A DNA stretch of 64,000 nt from Haliotis asinina (taxonomy: Eukaryota; Mollusca; Gastropoda; Lepetellida; Haliotidae), in the NCBI RefSeq assembly GCF_037392515.1, contig NC_090288.1, forward strand, positions 13,497,969-13,561,968. The letters are read 5' to 3'. Positions 49,401 to 58,133 of this stretch are shown one piece after another (the stretch's first letter is position 1; every line of letters begins with the position of its first letter). The notes under the pieces are model-generated. The model was not told the DNA's origin, did no database searches, and was given only the letters and a program-made list of their open reading frames with translations. The translations under genes were made by a program, and so were the position numbers.

Positions 49401-49629
49401 TCAGCACTTATACATAAGTGCTCATTGCACCATGTTGGACAGCCACAGTTCTGCGAACACTAACCTTGCTCCATCGACCCTTGTTCCAGTGGGGACAATG
49501 ACCTCGTGTACATCGCTTGGTGTTCCGGGGCATCTTCTTGCTGCAGGTGGTGGTGGGCTGGGTGTTCCCTGCTTGGTCAACACACACCACTACCCGCTGT
49601 CTCTGACCAGAGCCGCAGGTGGCAGAACA
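34387..49629 (-). CDS. ADAMTS9: ADAMTS9/ADAMTS20/GON-1-type secreted metalloprotease, C-terminal 484 residues (5' part outside or undetected)
   Basis: Eleven exons join in phase over 1455 bp. In order they encode five thrombospondin type-1 repeats with six cysteines each and WxxGxWS junctions, then a complete GON domain and stop. The GON domain is known only from the ADAMTS9/ADAMTS20/GON-1 branch, whose members are secreted zinc metalloproteases cleaving versican-type proteoglycans and shaping extracellular matrix and cell migration. The thrombospondin repeats and GON domain are ancillary regions for matrix binding and localisation. Each repeat exon starts at the first Cys (CSxxCG) and ends after the next repeat's WS, all phase 0, so repeat exons can be gained or lost without frame damage. 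Signal peptide, propeptide, catalytic domain and the earlier repeats are not seen; vertebrate members have about 15 repeats, so much is missing. Whether the catalytic domain exists cannot be judged here. Confidence 0.93.
34990..35094 (-). CDS. ADAMTS9: GON domain exon, GLFSINLTGTG segment
   Basis: A 105-bp phase 0-0 exon between TTGTAG and GTAAGG. It encodes GLFSINLTGTGLAVSENTTW and ends ASQRIWRLR. The family signature GxFSINLxGTG is clear. An NTT sequon may be glycosylated. Confidence 0.92.
35185..35418. repeat. ~29-bp minisatellite in a GON-domain intron
   Basis: About eight units of CCCAGTTCTACTGGTTTAGG followed by TAGACAGAAG. It ends about 25 bp from the donor of the neighbouring exon. 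Confidence 0.88.
35446..35537 (-). CDS. ADAMTS9: GON domain exon, YGTAGDCYS segment
   Basis: Between CTGCAG and GTAAGT. It encodes TDGTFSNVHSGKLIPYGTAG then DCYSSKACPQ. The TAGDCYSxxxCPQ motif is diagnostic of the GON domain. Confidence 0.93.
36086..36225 (-). CDS. ADAMTS9: GON domain exon, CPNNGT segment
   Basis: Acceptor CTGATTGTCAG, donor GTAAGTC. It encodes LRNPASCPNNGTRPQVCTRC, then AGSTTYSKVRIDLNTLKIL. The segment contains conserved cysteines and the T[FY]xKxRxDL motif of this domain. Confidence 0.92.
36690..36842. mobile_element. Foldback element, intronic
   Basis: CCTCATTTCACAAGGCTCTAC near the left end pairs with GAGAGTTTTGTGAAATGGAAC at the right end, and inner CTCGTAACTTTTC pairs with GAAAAGTTA. 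The outer motif TTTCACAA also ends the element at 29.36 kb, suggesting one family. Confidence 0.65.
37018..37112 (-). CDS. ADAMTS9: GON domain exon, IYCKDM segment
   Basis: Acceptor TGTGTTGCAG, donor GTAGGTG. It encodes IYCKDMRKSLPQEYLTLQND then RHQNYAEMFDHR, matching the GON-domain pattern IYCxxMxxxxPxEYxxL followed by NYAE. Ends in phase 2. Confidence 0.93.
37470..37570 (+). mobile_element. Degraded family 1 SINE-like relic
   Basis: TTTGGTGGTCAAGTTTCATCA, ATGTTCATGCCGTTGATCACC and CGGACCCGTTATG are weak matches in the forward order. Confidence 0.4.
37968..38059 (-). CDS. ADAMTS9: GON domain, first exon
   Basis: Acceptor GTTGCCTAG, donor GTAAGTG. It encodes YARSCKELKEITTIRVDGEY then KLMVDRKLIT. 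The Cys followed by the DGEYxL strand opens the GON domain directly after the last thrombospondin repeat, with no linker. Confidence 0.93.
38697..38880. mobile_element. 184-bp foldback element beside the last thrombospondin exon
   Basis: GAACAAGTATATAAAAGGATG followed by ACAACTTCTTT is repeated in reverse as AAAGAAGTTGTCATCC followed by AAATATACTTGTTCC. Inner AGAGCACAA pairs with TTGTGCTCTT. The right end stops about 36 bp from the splice donor of the exon ending at 38917. Confidence 0.75.
38917..39052 (-). CDS. ADAMTS9: Thrombospondin type-1 repeat exon (last repeat)
   Basis: Starts CTVRCGHGKQRRMIKC after TTTTCTGCAG and ends ACYNGP with a split Cys codon before GTAAGA, completing the sixth cysteine in the GON exon. 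It is very basic (KKGRRKSKRRC), which may favour binding of sulfated glycosaminoglycans (inference). Confidence 0.94.
39188..39412. repeat. ~60-bp minisatellite, about four units
   Basis: Units contain CTATGAGACAATATCAATTC and GGACACATGTTTTA. Intronic. Confidence 0.85.
39627..39905 (-). mobile_element. Family 1 SINE-like repeat, near full length, reverse
   Basis: Plus strand from GAGTGAGTGAGTGAGTTTAG to GACCTTCACGGGTC, with all internal landmarks (CAGCAATATTCCAGC, GACAATCCAGTGATC, TACGACAAGCATAATTGCC). Confidence 0.9.
39985..40105 (-). mobile_element. tRNA-derived SINE (family 2), reverse, truncated
   Basis: Plus strand GTGAGTGAGTGAAGGACACC, AGAAATGAGCTTCC, then AACTTTAACCACTTGGCTACC. The last part is the complement of a tRNA A-box region. 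The middle of the tail is missing. Confidence 0.7.
40159..40350 (-). CDS. ADAMTS9: Thrombospondin type-1 repeat exon
   Basis: 64 codons, phase 0-0, between TTCTTGCAG and GTGAGTG. It runs from CTSSCSEGKQIRTVVCQ to YRWRVGPWGQ. The usual CSxxCG start is CTSSCS here, so the glycine next to the second cysteine is replaced. Confidence 0.94.
40437..40545 (-). mobile_element. Family 1 SINE-like partial copy, reverse
   Basis: CACTCAGCAGTATTCCAGC, GTGTAAATAATCAAATCTGG and CAATCCAGTGATCAACATCA give the core only. Confidence 0.75.
40957..41127 (-). CDS. ADAMTS9: Thrombospondin type-1 repeat exon
   Basis: 57 codons, phase 0-0, between TTGATCTCAG and GTAGGT. It runs from CSKTCGFGRKERSVTC to FVWNTGPWSE. 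Six cysteines in canonical order. Together with the neighbouring repeats it forms an exon-per-repeat array. Confidence 0.95.
41820..41993 (-). CDS. ADAMTS9: Thrombospondin type-1 repeat exon
   Basis: 58 codons, phase 0-0, between CTGTCTTTCAG and GTAAGA. It runs from CSVSCGVGVKQREVKC to FKWKPGIWSE. An NAT sequon lies in the middle. Confidence 0.95.
42225..42478. repeat. ~18-19 bp minisatellite
   Basis: Units are GAGACTGGGTTGTTTGG with variants. The minus strand gives Asn/Pro/Gln/Thr-rich low-complexity frames that are not genes. Confidence 0.9.
43004..43225. repeat. 57-bp tandem repeat, about four units
   Basis: Units contain TTAGCGCTACGATGGTCATA and ACTCCAACACTCTAACA. The core resembles parts of the foldback at 29.36 kb and of 40.75 kb, so the array probably grew from such an element. 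Confidence 0.85.
44158..44183. repeat. AAT trinucleotide microsatellite
   Basis: About eight AAT units in the 7.47-kb intron. Confidence 0.9.
44593..44790 (-). mobile_element. tRNA-derived SINE (family 2), reverse, with expanded tail
   Basis: Tail GTGAGTATCTATGGTTTTAC, with the segment CAATATTCCAG tripled, then CACCAGAAATGGGCTCCAC, GAGAATTGAACTTGGG (B-box complement) and TGCTTTAACCACTACCCCG (A-box complement). Confidence 0.85.
45740..45860 (-). other. Unassigned open segment of higher GC in the long intron
   Basis: On the minus strand a frame after TTTCTACAG starts ICTRAVCWGNERNGADQ and stays open about 50 codons to TAA, where AATAAAGC overlaps the stop. Composition differs from the surrounding intron. 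I cannot assign it: it lacks the thrombospondin pattern, and could be a repeat fragment or an exon of an unrelated nested gene. Confidence 0.25.
46303..46562 (-). mobile_element. Family 1 SINE-like repeat, near full length, reverse
   Basis: GAGTGAGTGAGTGAGTTTAG, CACTCAGCAATATTCCAGC, TAGTCACCTTTTATGGC and GACCTTCACGGGTCACC occur in order. About 15 bp are lost after GTCTGTAAATCA. Confidence 0.9.
47265..47857. repeat. ~33-bp minisatellite with a ~270-bp higher-order duplication
   Basis: Base units are TTAGTAACCTCAGTCAATCC followed by TGCATCAAACC. The whole block including the unique tail ATTAAAGAAAGAAAACAAAC and ATGATCCATGATCGGC is present twice (tails near 47550-47586 and 47820-47857), with the same order of unit variants in both halves, so the block was duplicated recently. 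Confidence 0.92.
49105..49305 (-). mobile_element. Degraded family 1 SINE-like repeat, reverse
   Basis: TTTAATGCTGCATTCATCAA, CTGGTCTGTAAATATTGAG and AACCCAGATTTTCAAGGATC are recognisable, 0.16 kb downstream (in transcription terms) of the exon at 49465. Confidence 0.65.
49465..49629 (-). CDS. ADAMTS9: Thrombospondin type-1 repeat exon (most upstream seen)
   Basis: 55 codons, phase 0-0, between ACATTGCAG and GTTAGTG. It runs from CSATCGSGQRQRVVVC to HWNKGRWSK. A 7.47-kb intron separates it from the next repeat exon. The join WNKGRWSK-CSVSCG is structurally regular, so no exon needs to be missing in between. The exon supplying its own WxxGxW was not found in the remaining 14 kb. Confidence 0.94.
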
Positions 49630-49892
49630 CTGCAATGTTACAAATAAACATCATACTCTCACAGGATATGTTACTTGCACAGTTCATGTAACAGTCAGAT
49701 CAATGTTACAGTACAATGTACTCTCAAGTATTGTCTCTCAGCCATTGTTTCTGGTACAGTTAAGTTTTGTGTAACAGACATGGTTTGTGCTGGAGGAACA
49801 ATTGATGTAACAGCCACAGTTAATGTTATAGTTTATGTAACAGTCAAAGTTTATGTTGCTGATACGATTTATGTAACAGACAAAGTTTCTGT

Positions 49893-50103
49893 TCCAGTTT
49901 GACCTCACAACAGCCAATGCTAAATGTTGCAGTTTGATCTCACAACAGCCAATGCTAAATGTTGCAGTTTGATCTCACAACAGCCAATGCTAAATGTTGC
50001 AGTTTGATCTTACAACAGCCAATGTTAAATGATGAAGTTTGATCTCACAACAGCCAATGCTAAATGTTGCAGTTTGATCTTACAACAGCCAATGCTAAAT
50101 GTT
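49893..50103. repeat. ~35-bp minisatellite, about six units
   Basis: Units are GCAGTTTGATCTCACAACAG followed by CCAATGCTAAATGTT. The preceding 200 bp also has irregular GTAACAGTCA-type repetition. The units are contiguous with no spacers, so this is not a CRISPR array. Confidence 0.92.
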
Positions 50104-50109
50104 GCTGTA

Positions 50110-52957
50110 CAAGTTCATGCAACAGACATATATTATGTTGCAGTTAGTTAGGTAACAGTCGCAGGTAAAAGTTCATGTAACTGTCATAGTTTACTTTGCA
50201 GGAATAGATTATGATAGTTTGGTTCATGTGACATATTTTCCATTAATGGTTAAGTTTATGCTATATGTATAGTTAAAGTTACACGTATAAAGTATGTTAC
50301 AACCCTAGTTTTTACTGCAGCCACAGTTCATGTCAGAGCGATATCACACTAGTACCATTCCCACATGTATGGTTCCTTCCAGAAGCCATTTTGACCACAC
50401 AATCCACATTTAGCTTCAGACAAAATGATATGTAGCACTGGGGACCTAGACTCTACACCTTAATCAATTACTGTATTTAAACAAGACACGGCTAATCACA
50501 ACAAACAAGAAATGAGGCTGAATGTGATTCCACCATCAACGCAGAACATGAAAGACATAGAACTTTAGAAATCTGAGGAATCTTCATAACAAATGGCTAG
50601 TGAATACCACAGCTCAATTTTGGGAATCATCTAAACACCGATTCCATTAAACTTGGAATGTGTATTCAGATTAATCTTTCCCTTAATGTTTTAAGAACAC
50701 CAGGTGAGATATCTGCTCTGCATCAAATTGATTAACACAGCAAACACAGTTGAAGGGACAGCTATGAATCCTGCTCCAAAAGTTCCAAAACAAGATTCCA
50801 GAAAATGTAACCTATAGTGCTAATTACCAGCAGAAGGAACTCTTCACACAATAGAGACAGAAGATTCAGGACAGGGTTATGTAAACAGAAATACAGAAAA
50901 AACGTGTTGGTGTATATTACACAGGGTGTTCCCTATTGTTCAGAGTCTATTTCTTGTTGAATTTTGTTCATGAAATAGTTTGATGGGGATGTAGGGCCTG
51001 TTCTGCTCTAATCTAGAACATCATATATCCGTTGAATAATGATTAAAAATCTCAACATACATTTGCCACACTAGCTTCTTTACAGAAACAAAGTCACCTT
51101 CAGAAGTTCATTTTATGGGTGATGTGATTCTTCCTCTCCCAAATGCCCCAACATTTCGCTTGCTTATGCAAATAATTTGACTGACCAGTCATTTTTGCAC
51201 ATTTCTTTCCACATAATAAAATATATCAGGTAATGGCAAAAAAACAAATTCAATACCTAACCCCACTATTACCTAAATGGTGGCAGTAAAAAAGAAGACT
51301 AGACCTGGCAATTCAGTGATCAATAGCATGAGCATTGATCTAAGCAATTAGAATATGATGACATATGTCAAGCAAGAGAGCAAGTCATGGAAATAGCAAC
51401 AAATAGGCATATTACTTCTCTACTGGAAGAGTAAAATTGGAAACAAAAGACTATGAAACTACAACATTTTCACATCAGCAAACTTTGACCTCTACTGCAC
51501 ATGCTGAGTATGATTCACACTTCTTTTCAGTTTCTGAGCAGCTAGAAGAAGTATTGAATATGTTGAAATAATTACTGTCAGTCATTTCATACAAATGGAA
51601 AGTAAACTAAACAGGTTTGCACACAAATATGATGATGATATATGCTAAATAACACAATAGAAATACTTTAAAAAAGTGAATGTAACTTTTGTTGAGAATG
51701 AAAAATGTAACATGTTCAAAATGTCCTCATCCATGTGTGCATGTGACAATCAAAGCTGCAGACTTTCCATTTTCTTATCCAGTTTATATGAAGTTACAAC
51801 TTTTACGTTTTCAGTAGCAAGGTATTTATAATGTTTACGTTGCTATTTCCTCGATTAATGTGGGTTTTCTGCGTTTATCTGCACTGTGGGAAAGTTTCTT
51901 TGGTAGGCTTGTGTATTGAGCAAGTTATCCATTGGTGAGAAATCCTCACTTGTCACCATCCATAACCATGGAGATGAGATACAAGCAGCAACATCCTCAT
52001 TACTTGTGTTTTATCACACGATGAAAGCATCAGATAATGACTAAACCCCATCAAATGCTGATAACCTCTGACCCCAGGTGCCTTCTCCATCAGAGGTAAA
52101 TGGCCTTTCCCCTTATGATGGATAAATATTCTGACAATTATATACACATTTTTCACAATTTATGATGAAATGGGGCAAACCACACACGATATAATATCCA
52201 TAATTCAGCTTCATAACCCAACATGACCTTGTAGCATGACCTTGACATACTTACTTGTAAAGGTCATGACGTATTTATGTATGATTAATGTACGCAATAT
52301 ATAAAAGATGACAAAGATAAGATAATGTATTTATGGCTTACTGCAGTCATTTCTAAGTACTTCATAATTTTCCTTTTACAGAAATACCCGGTAACAAAAT
52401 TTGCGAGGCATGTAAAAATTAGGATTTAATTGTAGGTAAATGTACATATGTTCTGGCCTTTGACCTTACAAACATATGAGTTAGGCTATGACAGATTGAG
52501 GGAGAGTGTCATAGATAAAAAGTGCAATTTGTTGATGGTAGAGATACCAATGGAAATAAATAGACTCGTTCTGTCAATGATATGAATTGGAATCACACTG
52601 TAAAACATAAATGGGTCTTACTTCAATAGTAATGGAATCTCTTATCCTTTCATCACGGAGGAGGATGTTGCATTGATGGAGACAAAAATGGCAATTTCTT
52701 GACGCCATGGTTATCAGCTCAACTATTAGCCATTCCTTACTCTGCATCATACATGAAAGTCTGTCTCACATCATTTTCCCTATTTTCTAGCATTCCCTGC
52801 AGTGTTAAAACCCTAAATACAGAAAGTCTAAATTCCTTCAGGTTCAGAAGCCTTAAGTAGACTACTAATGCTTAGACTCTGAATATATACGATATAAATT
52901 TGTTAGAAACATATTTTCAAATAATATTTCCAAACAAAAAGTTCAAATTTGATTTCA
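50110..52957. other. Non-coding AT-rich DNA (probable intron)
   Basis: Apart from a family 1 fragment at about 51295-51375, nothing recognisable is seen: no thrombospondin exon, no splice-bounded open segment. If the minus-strand gene continues to the right, this is intron. Confidence 0.5.
51295..51375 (-). mobile_element. Family 1 SINE-like fragment
   Basis: AGACCTGGCAATTCAGTGATC, AATAGCATGAGCATTGATC and ATGACATATGTCAAGCAAG are the middle part of the element only. Confidence 0.6.
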
Positions 52958-53118
52958 AGTGAGTGAGTATGTATGGTTTTATGTCGCTTTTAGCAATATT
53001 CCAACATTAGGGACAACAGCAAAGATCTTTGCACCTTGTGACCATGATGGGAATCAAACTCGGGTTTGGGGCATGACGAGCAAACACTTCAACAACTAGA
53101 CTAACCCACCACCCCCTT
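52958..53118 (-). mobile_element. tRNA-derived SINE (family 2), reverse
   Basis: GTGAGTGAGTATGTATGGTT, CGCTTTTAGCAATATTCC, GGGAATCAAACTCGGG (B-box complement) and GAGCAAACACTTCAACAACTA (A-box region). Confidence 0.8.
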
Positions 53119-53596
53119 CATATCACAGCACTGGAATCATTATATATGTAAGGTATTATTCACAGAACCTTAATGTACCAGGATTAACCATTAAGTAAAA
53201 AAAAATACAACCAGAACCTAGACTTCCACGCCACACCAAAAAACATGCGCGCAGCCAATTCCATCCAGGCTCTACAAGTAGCTGTATGGACTTGTTCTAT
53301 TGGGTATTAGTTCTAGTTAGATGAGTCTGCAGACAAGCCCTCCTTGGAGATTAGATAATTGCCTCATCTGGGAGAAGATGGCTGAGTTATGGAGTGATGG
53401 AGGAACATTACACTTGTGTGATGGAGGAGAAGGACCACCTGAACGCCGTCAGGACGTTGTCTTGTGTTACTGATCTACTACACAGTAAATACTTGCTCTA
53501 GAAACTTGGTCCTGAGGGAAAATCGGACATTTAGGTTAAACTACCTTGCAAAAATCAGCAAGTACATACCTGGGTCAGAAATATGACATTGATTGG

Positions 53597-53800
53597 TTGG
53601 TTGGTTGTTTAACACCACACTCAGTAATATTCCAGCTATATGGTGGTGGTCTGCCTCAGGATCAAACAACTTGGTGATCAACAGCATGAGCATTAATCTT
53701 GGCAACTGGGCTACAATGACATGTGTCAACCAAGTCAGTGTGTCTGAAGACCTGAGCCCATTTGTCAACTCTTACGACAAGCATGGGTTGCCAAAGATCT
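53597..53800 (-). mobile_element. Family 1 SINE-like repeat, reverse
   Basis: TTGTTTAACACCACACTCAG, TAATATTCCAGCTATATGG, GATCAACAGCATGAGC and CTTACGACAAGCATGGGTTG in order. Confidence 0.85.
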
Positions 53801-54229
53801 TATAGAAATGAAGAGTGTATCATGGGCAGGTTTAGTTAATTTCTGTTATGTATCTAAGGTCAACTGAAAGAGACAAAATTTTGAAAGAGTTGAATTTCAG
53901 AGAATCATATTTTTAATCATGCTGGGAAAACGGGGAGAAACACTGGTTACCATATTTGCCATAATAAAAGCTCCACGTGTTTATGAAATTGACAAAGGGA
54001 GAGCCTTTTAAAACAATACAGGACTTAAATTTGTTGATTTGAATTGAGCAACAGTGAACCTATATAGTTCAAATATTGATGCAACTAAACTTTTTGGTAC
54101 CAGTTACTGGACAATATATACCTCATTTATGCTTTTCCTTTATGTAAACTATCCTTATTATAAAGGAAATATAATGGTCATGAAAATTTCCATTATTTGT
54201 AGTTTCTAAGATTAACAGCAGTAATCAAG

Positions 54230-54392
54230 TTAATGTTTGCACCACTTTTAGCAATATTCCAGCAATATCACAGTGGGGGGGGGGGACACCAGAAATGGGC
54301 TTCACACATTGCATCCATGTAGGGAACCAAACCCAGGTCTTCAGTGTGACAAGCAGATGCTTTAACCATTAAGCCACCCCACCGCCCCAGAT
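54230..54392 (-). mobile_element. tRNA-derived SINE (family 2), reverse
   Basis: CACTTTTAGCAATATTCCAGC, a ten-G run, CACCAGAAATGGGCTTCACAC, GGGAACCAAACCCAGG (B-box complement) and GCTTTAACCATTAAGCCACCC (A-box complement). Confidence 0.88.
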
Positions 54393-54661
54393 TAACAACA
54401 TTCTAGCCTAGAAGCTGGTCAGGGTGACTTACTGGAACTGGGCATTTAATACAGTGACTACGGTATGTGTACAGTGTTTGTGGCCTGGTTGTAGTGCCTC
54501 CTGTTTAACCAGCGAGTATACACAGGAAGAAGGGGCTGACCACACCAGGAACTGGCCATCTGGACTGGCCTGACTCTCACACAGGGGTCACTCACTACCA
54601 CCGCCACATCTACCACAGGTCTTACTCCACCTGTCAGTTTTCTACACATTTTCACTTTTAT

Positions 54662-54755
54662 CAAGGTGGTGGGGAGCCAAATGGTTAAAGCACTAGCTTG
54701 TCTTGCCAAAGACATAGGTACAATAGGTGTAAAACCATACTCACTCCATCACTTT
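54662..54755 (+). mobile_element. tRNA-derived SINE (family 2), forward, internally deleted
   Basis: The head GGTGGGGAGCCAAATGGTTAA with GCACTAGCTTGTCTTGCC is followed directly by the tail GTAAAACCATACTCACTCC. Body and B box are mostly lost. Confidence 0.65.
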
Positions 54756-55074
54756 TATGAGGATGAGCATATTCTCATTAATTCATAGATTTACAGTTAA
54801 CCTTGAAAGGAATCAATACTGCAATATTTGATCTCTGTTAGGAAATGTCAATCTTTAAAGTGTTGATGCTGACCTTTAATAGGTCACCCCAGCCTCACTG
54901 GAAACAAAATTAATGTCATCTTTCATTCGCATATCATGATGTCCATGAAACCTAAATGTATGTCATTCATAATCTGGCTACCTGTACCTTCATCACTGTG
55001 AATATGTAATGTCAACCTGTCCAAGTGTACCTTGACCTTCATCACAATGGTTAATGTCAACCTTTCTAGGGTAT

Positions 55075-55560
55075 TCTTAGAAAGGTCAACATTACGCATT
55101 GTTGGTGAAGGTCTTGGTACCCTTACAAAGGCTGACATTACACATTGTTGGTGAAGGTCTTGGTACCCTTACAAAGGTCGACATTACACATTGTTGGTGA
55201 AGGTCATGGTACCCTTACAAAGGTTGACATTACACATTGTTGGTGAAGGTCATGGTACCCTTACAAAGGTTGACATTACACATTGTTGGTGAAGGTCTTG
55301 GTACCCTTACAAAGGTCGACATTACACATTGTTGGTGAAGGTCTTGGTACCCTTACAAAGGTTGACATTACACATTGTTGGTGAAGGTCTTGGTACCCTT
55401 ACAAAGGTTGACATTACACATTGTTGGTGAAGGTCATGGTGCCCTTACAAAGGTTGACATTACACAGTGTTGGTGAAGGTCTTGGTACCCTTACTAAGTT
55501 GACATTAGCCATTGTGATGAAGGTCAGAGTACCCTTACAAAGGTCGACATTACACATTGT
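55075..55560. repeat. 46-bp minisatellite, about ten units
   Basis: Units read GACATTACACATTGTTGGTG then AAGGTCTTGGTACCCTTACA and AAGGTT. Units differ mainly at CTTGG/CATGG and GGTTG/GGTCG. A diverged start and end unit flank the regular ones. Confidence 0.95.
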
Positions 55561-55675
55561 GTAATATTCCAGCAATATCAGAAATGACCTTTTAACATTG
55601 TACCTATGTGGACAATTGAACCAGTATTTTCGCCATGACAAGTGAATGCTTTAACCACAAAACTGCTCCTTAAAC
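55560..55675 (-). mobile_element. tRNA-derived SINE (family 2), reverse, abutting the minisatellite
   Basis: TAATATTCCAGCAATATCAG, TTGTACCTATGTGGACAATTG, then GAATGCTTTAACCACAAAAC. Its truncated tail begins right at the end of the 46-bp array. Confidence 0.7.
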
Positions 55676-56640
55676 ACTTATGCATCAAAGAATGAAGAGC
55701 ATACCCTTAAATGTATGATGCTAAGGAAACACTTAACGATTCTGACCATTCTTGAACAGAACCTCTGACATGTGAAGGCAGTTGACGCTGATTCCGTTCG
55801 GCTAAGCACACAATATGTCGTAAAACAACACTACTGCACAACACAAATACTGCCAAGACTTAACACAATCGTCCACGCCAACACAACCATTATTCAAAGA
55901 CGAACAAAACCCATCACATCCTTCCTGTCATGCCTGACCAAATTGTTTCCAAATAGAACCATATCACATCAATGTACAGAAGGGAAGTAGGTTCAGTGCC
56001 TGAATCATTGCATCGTGACCCAGCAACGTGTGTGTGTGTTGGTGTTGGCCATTTACCACCAGGGGGCGCCACCATGTGTTGCTCTATCAGACACATGTGT
56101 CCTCGATATGGTAAAACACAGTAAGGTCATTGTATTAACAGTAGAGGGTCCCTCAAGCTCACACCTGGCAAAGCCCTGTATTTTCCCACATGCACAATAC
56201 TACAAAACATTTGTAAACTCCGTAACATTTATCATTTTGTATTTTTTGCAGACAGTTTTAAAAAACAAATGAACAGTATTTACTTCAGACAATCCTTCTA
56301 ATATCTTTATGAGTCTCTGGTTTGGGTCAAATTGGAATAGTTTAATGTGAATTACCTTGACAACCCTCATTGTATTTAGATCAGTTATGATATTGTGAAC
56401 ACAAAATACTAAATACTAACACTAATATGAAAATCAATACTCTAATGAATCATGCTTAGTTACAAAATCACCCATTTCCAAATTCATGATGAAACAGTGT
56501 TTTTCCCGGTTTGTCCAATTTCTGATCATTTGATAAGAAACTTATGGCTATCACATTCCAGTATACTGCAGTAGCTATTATGAAGGACATTAAGTCCCAT
56601 ATTTCCATGTTTATTCGCACACTGCAGAAACACTTGCTAC

Positions 56641-56756
56641 CTTGTAGATTTGATGGCTCTGAATAATTACAGAATCCAAATGAAACTTTTTCCCCAAGTC
56701 ATGAGGTACTTCAAATTTCCTCTCAGCACTGTCATTTAACGTTATCCTATCTTCTT
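56641..56756 (-). CDS. Candidate coding exon, family unknown
   Basis: A strong acceptor (CTGTTTTTCTTTACAG) precedes 116 bp open in one frame: EDRITLNDSAERKFEVPHDL then GKKFHLDSVIIQSHQIYK, followed by AAG|GTAGCAAG. It starts with two bases of a split codon and ends in phase 0, the phase used by the thrombospondin exons downstream on the same strand. It has no Cys or Trp, so it is not a thrombospondin repeat. It cannot supply the WxxGxW expected before the exon at 49629. It could be a linker exon of the same gene or belong to another gene. Confidence 0.35.
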
Positions 56757-57565
56757 CTGTAAAGAAAAACAGTACTTAGTGATTGCTTCCAGTTACATTA
56801 GCTAGAGAAAGTGATGTGCTTTCATGGGAGCTGGATGTTGATAGTGTTGAAATGAGATGGGGTGTGACGTATTTGAAGCAACTTGACGACCACTTGCACC
56901 AGTTATTGCTGATATTATGGAGAACTTTTTATTCATCTGAATATTTGTTTGGATAAACCCAGTTGATTTCATCATCGGGCAGGATGAGAGGAGTCCTACA
57001 GATTCCTCTGAGAGGGAGGGAGATTTTGATTACTTCAGCTAAAACCTGCAGCTGTGTGAATCAAACATAGGGGACTCCCATCGGGGTGATGAATGGGGGT
57101 GGGTGTGAGGATGGGTGAGGGGTTGAGGGTTGCTTTTGGATTGACAGGAGTAGTATTTTGCTGAGGGGGTAGAAGGTTGTTGGAACAGCCACTTGAGGTT
57201 GTATTGTCCTATGATGATTGATGATGTTTCAGGGGAGGAGAAAGGAAGAGCTTCACAACAGGTGGTTGGCAGGGTCCTTAAGTGGTTCAGCTCCTCCCTC
57301 ACCCCACCCATGACGAAAGGAAAGCATGTGATGCTGTTAGGGGGACGTCCTTGGTACCACATGTACTTACAAATGACCAATGAGACGGTTGCTTGTGGTT
57401 GCTAAGAGACATCACTTGGACCCAGCCTATGGGAATATCCCTGATTCAGCAAAGTAGTCTACCGATGGACTTTTATGGCAGTTTAGTTAATAAATTATAA
57501 TTACATGATCGTATAGTATTTCAGGGTCAAAGGTCACGCAGAGGAAGTTTTAAAAAAATGTTTGT

Positions 57566-57600
57566 AGGTGAGAGGCACCGCCTATAGGTGCCTCCCACCT
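57566..57600. other. Strong short hairpin
   Basis: AGGTGAGAGGCACC and GGTGCCTCCCACCT form a 14-bp stem with a single mismatch around the 7-base loop GCCTATA. No gene-related context was seen. It is too short for a typical microRNA precursor as it stands. Confidence 0.6.
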
Positions 57601-58036
57601 CACTGGATTGGACAAGAAACGGTACACATCACAGACTGGGCATATATTTACAAAGTCAGCTGGGAAGGGTGTAAAAGACAGACAATTGATAATAATTAGC
57701 AGGTGCAGAAGGAAGTCAATATATGGAGTGATCAGACAGGAAGTAGACAATGGGAGCCACGATGGAAAACTGGTTTGTAGATTCTCCTCACCACGAGGAA
57801 ACCTCCTACCTCTAAATCACATGGCTAGCCTAGTGTGCTGTACTGCTTCGCTGGCAGAGCTGTATAGCTGCCTGCACACTATACCAATGGAGAGACTGAA
57901 GCTCTGTCTGTCATATCCAACTGTTGGTAGGGGAATCCGAGAATTTTGACTATGCAGATGTTATTATTAGTAATATTTTTACACATTTTGTTGTTTCAAT
58001 ATCTGAAGAATATTCATGATTTAGAAATTCCCTTGA

Positions 58037-58133
58037 AAAAATATTTTTGACTTATCATCATCATCATCACCATCACCATCATCATCATCATCATCACCAT
58101 CACCACCACCATCATCATCATCATCATCATCAT
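58037..58133. repeat. CAT/CAC trinucleotide repeat
   Basis: A run of CAT with CAC interruptions. The open frame through it encodes a polyhistidine run of about 26 residues but lacks any other coding feature. Confidence 0.95.

Noticed and set aside
49893-50103. CRISPR-like array of ~35-bp repeats
   Set aside because: Units are contiguous without unique spacers, the genome is eukaryotic and there are no cas genes.
39990-54390. tRNA genes suggested by A- and B-box-like sequences
   Set aside because: The boxes belong to family 2 SINE heads; the acceptor stem and anticodon arm do not form a functional tRNA and the copies are truncated and diverged.
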